From assembly GCA_027604685.1 (NCBI GenBank), contig JADHYX010000466.1:532-16053 (forward strand): a DNA stretch of 15,522 nt, written 5' to 3'. This DNA comes from Lobulomyces angularis (lineage: Eukaryota; Chytridiomycota; Chytridiomycetes; Lobulomycetales; Lobulomycetaceae). Below the pieces are notes generated by a model. It was given only the letters and a program-made list of their open reading frames with translations, ran no database searches and was not told the DNA's origin. Position numbers and translations under genes: made by a program. This document shows positions 8,361 to 15,522 of the stretch, in pieces (within the stretch, counting starts at the first letter, position 1; the number at the start of each line of letters is the position of its first letter).

Positions 8361-10114
8361 ATGAATTACTCTTCTTTTGAAAGTCACTATGAATCTAAAA
8401 AGAAACCAGATACATTAAGGTAATAATTTTTTTAATTAAAGTCCTTATAAAAATTATACTTTTTTTCCGCCAAGTCCTCTTCAGTTACCCGCAAGAAACT
8501 CTTCTCATCCAACACATGTTTTCAATATGGCTCCAAAAAGAGTAATTCGTTTACAATTTAGACTCATTAATCTCTTTGTTTTTTTTTCTTTTAATTAATT
8601 AACTAGGTTGTTAGAGCATTGGAAGATTATACAGCTCAATATGCTGGTGAACTTTCTTTTAGAAAAGGTTTTTGTTATATTAACTGACTTTTCAATTACT
8701 CATATTTTTATATATTATTTTTTATATTATTTTAATTAGGTGACTTTTTTTTTGTAAGTTTTCCAAATTTTATTTTATTTTTCTTTTTTTTCTAAAAAAA
8801 AGCATGAATTTTCAAAGTTTCTGTTAATAATTTTTATTCTTACTTAATTTTTTTTTTCTTTTCAAGATTTTATAACTTTCAATATTCCAAATTTATAAAA
8901 ACTTTATTTATGTAGGTAATCAATGACGATCAAAATTCACATTTTGAGGTTATTAACCCTGCTGAGAAATCAAGGGGTACTATTTAATTCTTATTTTTTA
9001 ATAATATCTCGTGTATTTTAAAACAAAAAACAACAGGCATTGTACCAAGTTATTTATTTAATCAATTATCCAATACTGTTGAACCAGCTCATTCAGAACA
9101 AAATAACGACTATTATGATGAACGTCAGGCTAGTAAGTTTCCCCTTTTATTAAAAAAAAAATAAATATATACATATATTTTTTTAGAACAAACCTATTCT
9201 AATGGATCGTATCACGATGATAAATACTATAATCAAAATTCTAGGTCCGCAGAGACGAGTCCTAGAAGCCCTACCACACCTATTATTTACAATAAACGAA
9301 ATACACCTCAAACAATCATAAAAACTAATGTTCAGTCAGTTGATTTAAAACCCGATGGACAGTATTGGTTTACTGTAGAAGTTACCAGAAGTGATAATAT
9401 GAGACATTTACTAACCAGAAAATATGATGATTTTTGGATTTTGTAAGAAAAAAAAAAAAAATTTATTTTTAAAAGTAAATGTTTACTCTTGCATATATTA
9501 ATATACTTAAATTTTTTTTTTAGACAAATTTCACTGTTAAATTTTTTTCCAATAGAAAGCGGCAGAAAAGGAAGGCCAAGAACTATTCCTTTCTTACCAC
9601 CACCTGAAAAAAATTTATCAGCAACTTTGGCACAAAAGAGGCGGGCACAGTTAGACGTTTACATACAGGAGCTGATGTCGTTACGAAAAAATATTAAAGA
9701 GAGCGCTCCTATGAAAAGATTTTTAATGCCAAAACAGCATGATGTTGAAACTAGTTTGGAAGTTGAATTTGATCAAAGTGTAACATTGATGGATCTTATA
9801 TCTGGGTATTTTTTTTCTTTTTTTTTCATTAAAACTTCAATTTTTCCAGATATGGCGAATCTAGTGATGTTAAAATTACCCTTGCACTAACTAACGGAGA
9901 ATTAATAAATTGGGAGTGCCCAGACACAGTCTCTTATAATGAACTCATGTATGCTTGTGAAGATCACCTTGGTGTGGCAATTCCTGGTTTAGGTTATATG
10001 GACGAAACATCAACACTACTTGAATTGCATGGTGATGATGATTTACAGCTACTTGTTAAAACAAACACTGATAAATTAGTTTTTTACATATATGATCCAA
10101 ATTATGAAAATTAA
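8361..10114 (+). CDS. BEM1: Bem1-like polarity scaffold (SH3-PX-PB1)
   Basis: Bem1/Scd2 proteins tie Cdc42, its exchange factor Cdc24 and PAK kinases together at sites of polarised growth. Nine exons: 8361-8419, 8475-8541, 8607-8667, 8740-8753, 8916-8976, 9037-9132, 9187-9442, 9524-9805, 9850-10114. Total 1161 nt, 386 aa, all phases consistent. Residues 43-98 form an SH3 (ALEDY, GELSFRKGDFFFVI, RGIVPSYLF). Residues about 165-277 form a PX lipid-binding domain, with RKYDDFW, the proline loop IPFLPPP and the RRAQLDVYIQEL helix. Residues 304-384 form a PB1 with a conserved Lys in DVKITL and an acidic GYMDETSTLLELHGDDDLQLL loop, the surface that would pair with a Cdc24-type PB1. Yeast Bem1 and fission-yeast Scd2 are longer (about 540-550 aa) with two SH3 domains; only the equivalent of the second is present here, and I see no first SH3 upstream. 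The fourth exon is 14 nt. Confidence 0.92.
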
Positions 10115-10220
10115 TTTTGGAAGTTTTTTCAAACTCTTATTTCCCTCTTTTTTCTTATTTTTACTTTCAAACAAAATAAATCTTAATTTTTCTTTTATGG
10201 ATTAATATTAAGTAGTATTA

Positions 10221-10251
<31 letters not shown>

Positions 10252-11123
10252 AGGGCTAACTGCAATTTTAATTAAAGTATGTGAATTTAAGTTAGTTTCC
10301 TTTTTTTTTTTTTATGTAAAAAAAATAAAAATAAAAATAAATACCAATGTTATTAGAATTTTATAATTTGGAAAATTTTGTTATTTATAATATAAATGAT
10401 AGCGTTTAAAATATATTATAAAAAAACATAAATATATTGAATATAGTAACAAATGGTGCAATCAAAAATCGACATTATGAAAACGGTGATTGGCTAAAAA
10501 AAAAAAAAAATTTTGAAAGCTTATCAAACCTTAATTTTTTTAAATTTTTTTTTAAAATCCATTATTTTTATTTTATTTTTATTTTTTCTTAATTTTTTTT
10601 CCTTTTCTTTTCTCTCTCTTTCAGTCTTTTTATTTAATTTATTGTTATTTTCTTTTATTTGTTAAACGTAATTTAAAAATTAATTTTTTATTTAATTATC
10701 TTATTATTATTTTTTTTTTTTTGTTTAGATTTTAATTTAAAAGAAATTTTAAAAACTTCACAAATTTCATAAAGCGAAACTAGAATTCATATAAAAAAAA
10801 AAAAGTAAAGGAAAAATTTAAACTATAAAATTTAAATTAAAGAAAATAATATACAACTCAAAACTAAAGAAAGTATTTTATTAGGAATATCAAAAAAAAA
10901 ATAAAAGAATAATAATATTAATAAGATAAAGAAAAAAAAGGAAAAAAAGAAAGCAACAAAAAAAATTATTATACTTTTTACCAAATATTTTATTGATTTA
11001 TTTTTGAAATTTGAACAAAACGACAAAAAAAAAAAGAAACTTTTACTTACGTTGAACGTTACGATAAAAAAAAAAAATAAAAAGAAAAAAGTTAAAAAAA
11101 AAAAAAATAAATAAATAACACAT
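10115..11123. promoter_or_regulatory. 1-kb spacer: Bem1-like 3' end and channel promoter
   Basis: No gene is visible. An AATAAA (10175-10180) about 60 bp after the stop could serve Bem1-like 3' end formation, though such hexamers are frequent at this base composition. A CCAAT decamer lies at 10486-10495. From about 10515 to 10735 the plus strand is strongly T-rich with a CTCTCTCTTTCAG pyrimidine patch, then from about 10740 to the channel start it is strongly A-rich. This is the clearest case of the promoter-type base switch in the window and implies an A-rich leader of up to about 380 nt. An in-frame TAA just upstream of the ATG at 11124 supports that start. Confidence 0.5.
10486..10495 (-). 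promoter_or_regulatory. Second CCAAT decamer
   Basis: Identical to the decamer at 7722-7731 (plus strand GTGATTGGCT). It is 629 bp upstream of the channel start and 372 bp after the Bem1-like stop. NF-Y sites work in both orientations, but the distance makes the target uncertain. Confidence 0.3.
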
Positions 11124-13449
11124 ATGAAAATTGAAAAGCAATTACCGCCTGGACCAACAGGATGGCTAGAAATACTTTCTGATTTTTATTTAATACCAGA
11201 AGGTGCTTTTTTAGGAAAGTGGAACAGAATAATGGTTGCGGTAGCAGTGTTATCCCACGTTCTGATAACATTTCAAGCCAGTTTTCATCATTACTGGATA
11301 TCTTCCTTCGCGGCTGGCTACGTTTTTGATGTGTTTTTTTTAGTAGATATATTTTTCAAAATGCATACAGCGTACCTGCAAGGAGGTTTTTGGGTAGTTT
11401 TTCCCAGGGAAATGACCATTAGATATTTAGCTTCAAGCGAATTTAAATTTGATGTAATTTCAAATTTTCCATACGACTTATTTGGATTGATTGGATTAAT
11501 TACTCCTGGAGTAGATATGATGACCCTCTTGAGTTTAACGAGGCTTCCAAAAGTTATCAGGACTGCTAGAATTTTGATTTACTTTAGGGCACAGGAACAA
11601 AAGTTGCACGCTTCATTTTCAATTCAGATTATAAAATTTTTGACTTATCTGATCGTCATCACTCACACCATCGCTTGTGTTTGGTACACCTTAGCCTGTC
11701 CTGGTGGTGAATTTGAATGCATTGAAAATTCGTGGGTGCAGATTATTGGCGGTGGTATGAGACATAATCCATTGAATACTCCTACGACCTTGTATATAAC
11801 ATGTCTTTATTGGACAAGTAAGGAACTAAAAATTAAATAAACTTTTGGTTTTTAAAATATATTTACCAAAAAAAAAATAAAATAAAATAAATAGTTGCTA
11901 CAATGACAACTACTGGATATGGAGATATCCGAGCAACAAATGATGTTGAAAGAGTATTTGCCTTCTTAACAATGACAACGGGAACATTTTTCTACGGATA
12001 CGTGTCAGGTACTATTGCATCCACCCTGTCAAATATGGATTCGAGAAGAGTAAGTTACCAACAAAAAATGGACGCAGTAAAGCAGTACATGAATAACAGA
12101 GATATGGATTTTGAAATGCAGCAGAGAGTAATTGACTACTACGATTATGTCTGGGAGAGAAACAGGGGTATTGATGTTAAAAATTTGTTCGAGGACATGC
12201 CTATCACATTTAAAAGTGAAGTTGCTTTAAGTTTAAATAATCAAATTATTGATAAGGTATGTTTTAATAAAAAAAAATTAAAAAAAAAAAAATACTATTA
12301 TATTTTTTAGGAAAAAAAAATATCTAATAAACACAAAATTAAAATAAATTAAATAAAAATAAAAATTTAATTTTTTTTTTTTTTTCTAAATAAACTTTTT
12401 TTTAGGCTTCAATCTTTCATAACTGTTCAATAGGATTTAGAAGAAGGATAGCGATATCAATGAGACTGTATCTATTCACAGCAAATGAGTTCGTGGTCCA
12501 TAAGGGTGATTTAGGTCTGGAAATGTACTTTATTACTCAAGGTAGAATTGATATATACGCTTTTGATGATGTAAAACGTGCTGCTGCTTCTTTAATTGAA
12601 GGCGGTCATTTTGGTAAATTAAGATTATTTTTTTTTATTTTAATTTTTTTTTTTAATTTTTTTTTTACAGGAGAATATGGAGTAGTACTCGGACATCGAC
12701 ATGAAAATTCAGCCAAGGCAATCTGTAACACGGATATATATGTTCTAACAAGGGAAGACTTGAGTTCAGCTTTTATGGCTTATCCAGATGACAAGGAAAA
12801 GGTGCAAAAGGCAACTCAGGATCAGCTAAAGAGAGCTCAGGAAACTAGAAAAGGTAGAGCCCTTGACACCGACGACGATTTATTAGAAGAGGAGTTCGGA
12901 GCTGTGGAATCTAGAGACGCTGGAGCTGCTCAGGTTGCTGATAACTTTTTAATATTGGATCGCGGTAGTAAATCTAATAGAGGAAGTATGAGCAACATAA
13001 ATTTATATTCTTCAAACTCGCACAGAAAAAGCTTCAGTCAAGCTGGGATGTCAAATAGAAGGGAATCTCTGCAACCAGGAGGAAAATCAAAGAAATCTCC
13101 ACCCGTAAAAGAAGGAGCAGATGATGGCCAACGTATACTTAGCAGTGCTAAATTAAAAGAAGTAGTTAGCATGGAGGAAGGAGGAGTATTGAGCAAAGCA
13201 AATTCCCATTCGGACCAGCAGCCCTTGAATAAGTCTCTTTCTTCCTCTAGTAATCACGTTGAACAAAACAAATCGTCTTCAGCTTTAGCATTATTGAGTA
13301 GTAACAACAAAAAATCTACTCAGGCTGGATTTCTCGTAGCAACAAGTCATAATCAGATCCCTGCAATCAACGTTTGCAAAACTAGCTCAAAACAACTGCA
13401 CCATTCAAAGTCATCAATTAATGATAAAAAAGAAAATGAAAGTTATTAA
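11124..13449 (+). CDS. K+-selective CNBD-family (CNG/HCN/EAG-type) channel
   Basis: A plasma-membrane voltage-gated-type K+ channel. Four exons (11124-11817, 11895-12256, 12406-12613, 12671-13449) give 680 aa. After a short cytosolic N terminus with WLEILSDFYLIPE come S1 (about 33-55), S2 (64-86, FDVFFLVDIFF), S3 (108-128, KFDVISNFPYD) and S4 with evenly spaced R140, K143, R146 and R149. S5 (163-190, HTIACVWY) is followed by a pore helix and the filter TTTGYGD (236-242), then S6 (251-278), a C-linker (about 279-370) and a CNBD (about 372-460) containing FGE (421-423). GYG indicates K+ selectivity. The cassette Arg and Thr that hold the cyclic phosphate in HCN2 appear as His432 and Glu433, so cAMP or cGMP gating is doubtful. 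The 220-residue tail is Ser-rich with basic phosphosite-like motifs (RRES, RKSFS). Closest in concept are the zoosporic-fungal and sperm K+-selective CNG channels; orthology is inference. Confidence 0.93.
12614..12670 (+). other. Stop-free in-frame 57-nt intron inside the CNBD
   Basis: This is the third intron of the channel gene: GTAAAT donor, TTTACAG acceptor, phase 1, length a multiple of three and without any stop codon. It falls between the Gly and Glu of the FGE motif of the phosphate-binding cassette. Removing it restores FGEYG, which fits the family. If retained, it would add 19 mostly Phe/Leu/Ile residues and disrupt the cassette while leaving the rest of the protein in frame. Confidence 0.85.
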
Positions 13450-13608
13450 ATATTCCCTCCTTCCCATCCATCCACTCTTTCTTCACATTTTTTTACAATT
13501 TAATTTTTGTATTAATTTATTGTAACTTTTTCTTTTAAAAACAATTTTTTTTATATTTTCTATTTTTTTTTGTTTGTTGTTACTGACATATTAAAAATAC
13601 ATTGTCTT

Positions 13609-13679
13609 GATTTTTTTTTTAAATTTTTTTTTTTTTTTTTTAAAAAAGAAACTATAGAAAATAAAAAAAAAAAAAAAAT
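13609..13679 (+). promoter_or_regulatory. T-tract to A-tract switch before the last gene
   Basis: A T-rich stretch (13609-13641) passes directly into an A-rich stretch (13642-13679) that ends one base before the ATG at 13680. It matches the layout upstream of the other genes and probably marks the transcription start region and an A-rich leader. The 230-bp spacer 13450-13679 otherwise contains only the pyrimidine-rich 3' UTR of the channel gene (CTCCTTCCCATCCATCC near 13455-13471). Confidence 0.45.
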
Positions 13680-15466
13680 ATGTATGAAGAAAATGATACT
13701 AGCTATAATTTTAAATATTACGAGGATTTAGTAAACCAAAGTTTAAACAAACCTACTGATTCCAATCCCAAATTTATTTACAAGAAACTTTTTACTAAAC
13801 AAATTCAATTTAATGAATATAATTCATGGTAATTGTTAAAAAAAAAATTAAAAATAAAAAAATAAATAAAACAAAAAAAACTTATTAAAATTTATTCATT
13901 AATCTAGTTCTTTAAAGTCAAAGGATATTAAAGCAAGAATTGAAAAAGAAACAGAAAAAAATTTAAATATTTCTAATCTCTATTCAAAACCTATTGATTT
14001 TGAGAATCAAACCAACCTTGATAAAAAGCATTTTTCTCAGCAGTATAATGGTTTATCCAGTGACGATAACTATTCCGAACGAAACAACAAATTAGATAAT
14101 TTGAACTCCAAGGATTCCAATTCTTTTTATTCTTCTTCCTATAATTCAGAAATTCAAAATGATAGTAACATAAGGTTTGAGTGTTAATTAATTTATTTTA
14201 TTTTATTTTTTTTTCAAAAAAAGGTTATTCGAAAATAAAAAAAATATTGCTTCATACGATCCAGCTAAATTTCCATTTTCAGTTTCGAATTTAATTAAAT
14301 CCAACAATAATTTTTTTGACAATACCAATAGTCAAAATGAAATTTCAGATGATCAACGAACGTTTTTTTCCACCTCATTGTATCCTACACATCCCTTAAA
14401 GGATTTTAAAGATCCTACGCGGTCTTTGAATGAATTCGGAGATCCAAAACATTTAGCAAGGTCACCAGAGCAGTCTATCTACGAAACAAGTAGCACACAT
14501 GAAGTTCATCACCAAGGATATCCATCAAAAAAAAAAAAATTTTCATCTAGTTTACTGCCATCAAGATATTGTCCATACAATCTGCATCAAATTTCAAAAG
14601 ACACAGCTTCAAAGGATACATCAAATTCACAACTACTTACCTACTCTGATAATAATTCAAGACAAAAAAACAATTTTGAGTTTTGTGAAGATACAACAGA
14701 GTTGAATATGATTCTTAGAAAGCCAACAACACCAAAAGAAACAGACTTTGAAAAAAGAAGAACAGTTGCATTAAAAAATGAAAAAGTTTCATTCGATTGT
14801 ATCATAAAAGCCAACACAACTTTAATTTCAAACCAAGAAGACTCTTCTTCAACAAAAATTACTGAAAAATACGGAAAAAACATATCAGATAAATTAAAAA
14901 ATCTGAACAAATTATCATTAAAACTTCAACCAAAACAAAGAGGATTGAAGTTTATTAGCTACAACAATCGCTTTGAGATACCTCAACAAAAAACTAAAAC
15001 TGAGCTCAACTCTTCCATGCCTCAAAAAATCAAGTTTCATGAAGTTAATATTGACGCTCTAGTTAAAAAATACTACACTAAATCTGACCTTGTCGACGAA
15101 GGAAAGAAAAGCAACAATAGTACCAACAAAGCAGATTTAATTTCAAAAACAACACCAACAACGACCAGAAACTTGACTACAGAGCAAGAAAAAAAAATGG
15201 AATGTTTAAAGTTTCAACAACCACTACAAACTTGTAACAAGTGCGATTTGAAATTCCAGTGTCCATCTGAACTCACAGAACACTTCAACAATAAGCATCT
15301 TACCAGAAGAAGCAGTGAAATAAAATTTTCTCAAAATGGCAAACCTTTTGCAATAAAACCTACATGCGCAAGTTATATGACAAATCGTGCCAGTATCACC
15401 AAAACTGAATTAACCTGTAGAAGGTGCTTAGTGGGAACAGAGTGTTCTCTACATTCTCCTTATTAG
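13680..15466 (+). CDS. Unrecognised protein with one C2H2 finger, 552 aa
   Basis: Three exons (13680-13828, 13908-14174, 14224-15466) join across introns of 79 and 49 nt, both phase 2 with GT...AG borders, for 1659 nt ending in TAG. I do not recognise the family. Most of the chain is Ser/Asn/Lys/Gln/Thr-rich and predicted disordered by eye, with a slightly more structured basic segment near LKNLNKLSLKLQPKQRGLKF and a VNIDALVKKYYTKSDL segment. Near the C terminus there is one classical finger, C-X2-C-X12-H-X4-H (CNKC...HFNNKH, coding about 15232-15297). The protein ends with TCRRCLVGTECSLHSPY, a Cys/His cluster (CX2C...CX2H) that could bind a second zinc. A nuclear nucleic-acid-binding or protein-docking role is plausible but unproven. 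An alternative is a rapidly evolving lineage-specific protein. The start is fixed by a poly-A leader and by lack of an upstream ATG. Confidence 0.8.
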
Positions 15467-15522
15467 AAAAAAAGAAAAAAAAAATTTTTCTTGTAATCAA
15501 TTAATTCTATTTTGTTTTTTTT
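15467..15522 (+). other. 3' flank of the last gene
   Basis: Fifty-six bases of A- then T-rich sequence after the stop codon. They presumably form the start of the 3' UTR. No further gene is visible before the window ends. Confidence 0.6.

Noticed and set aside
10832..11026. Minus-strand open frame of 64 codons in the channel promoter
   Set aside because: It is Phe/Ile/Leu-rich sequence produced by the A-rich leader read backwards.
1..15522. Transposons, long terminal repeats or viral genes
   Set aside because: No reverse transcriptase, integrase, transposase or capsid motif and no long terminal or inverted repeats were seen anywhere in the window.

Overview
The window looks like nuclear DNA from an early-diverging, probably zoosporic, fungus. 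It is very AT-rich, with long A and T homopolymers between genes. It is dense in short introns: I could place 29, from 44 to 162 nt, almost all GT...AG with T-rich acceptors. The standard stop codons TAA and TAG are used. The gene content is fungal: a Bem1-type polarity scaffold, Noc3, a Tmc1-like AN1 protein and a Crz1-like zinc-finger factor. It also holds a six-transmembrane K+ channel with a cyclic-nucleotide-binding-like domain. As far as I know, such channels are typical of zoosporic fungi (the Blastocladiella CNG channel is the known example) and are not found in yeasts. The assignment is inference; I cannot name the species.

Layout. The left half is read on the minus strand: an unrecognised 146-aa protein (64-624, perhaps continuing past the left edge), a three-finger Crz1-like C2H2 factor (960-2351), a 1.2-kb gene-poor spacer with a short stretch like the 3' region of nuclear 28S rRNA (about 3150-3208), a complete 13-exon NOC3 homologue (3583-6903) and an AN1 zinc-finger protein (7178-7641). 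A 719-bp divergent spacer follows. The right half is read on the plus strand: a Bem1-like SH3-PX-PB1 protein in 9 exons (8361-10114), a 1-kb spacer, the CNBD-type K+ channel in 4 exons (11124-13449) and an unrecognised 552-aa protein with one C2H2 finger (13680-15466).

The exon models were assembled by hand. Each junction was chosen so that GT/AG borders, reading phase and family conservation agree, and every total is divisible by three. The genes do not form an operon or a single pathway: ribosome biogenesis (Noc3), polarity (Bem1), ion flux (channel) and transcription sit side by side, as usual in a fungal genome. A possible thematic link is signalling: a Crz1-like factor carries calcineurin-docking-like repeats and an ion channel lies about 9 kb away, but physical distance gives no evidence that they work together.

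The points most worth a second look are: substituted ligand-contact residues in the channel's phosphate-binding cassette plus a stop-free 57-nt intron that splits that cassette; a TTTGYGD selectivity filter; the four PxIxIT-like repeats in the Crz1-like protein; a Bem1 with only one SH3 domain, which lacks canonical ligand-binding aromatics and is encoded partly by a 14-nt microexon; the 28S-like fragment; and a recurring T-tract to A-tract switch upstream of six of the seven genes.
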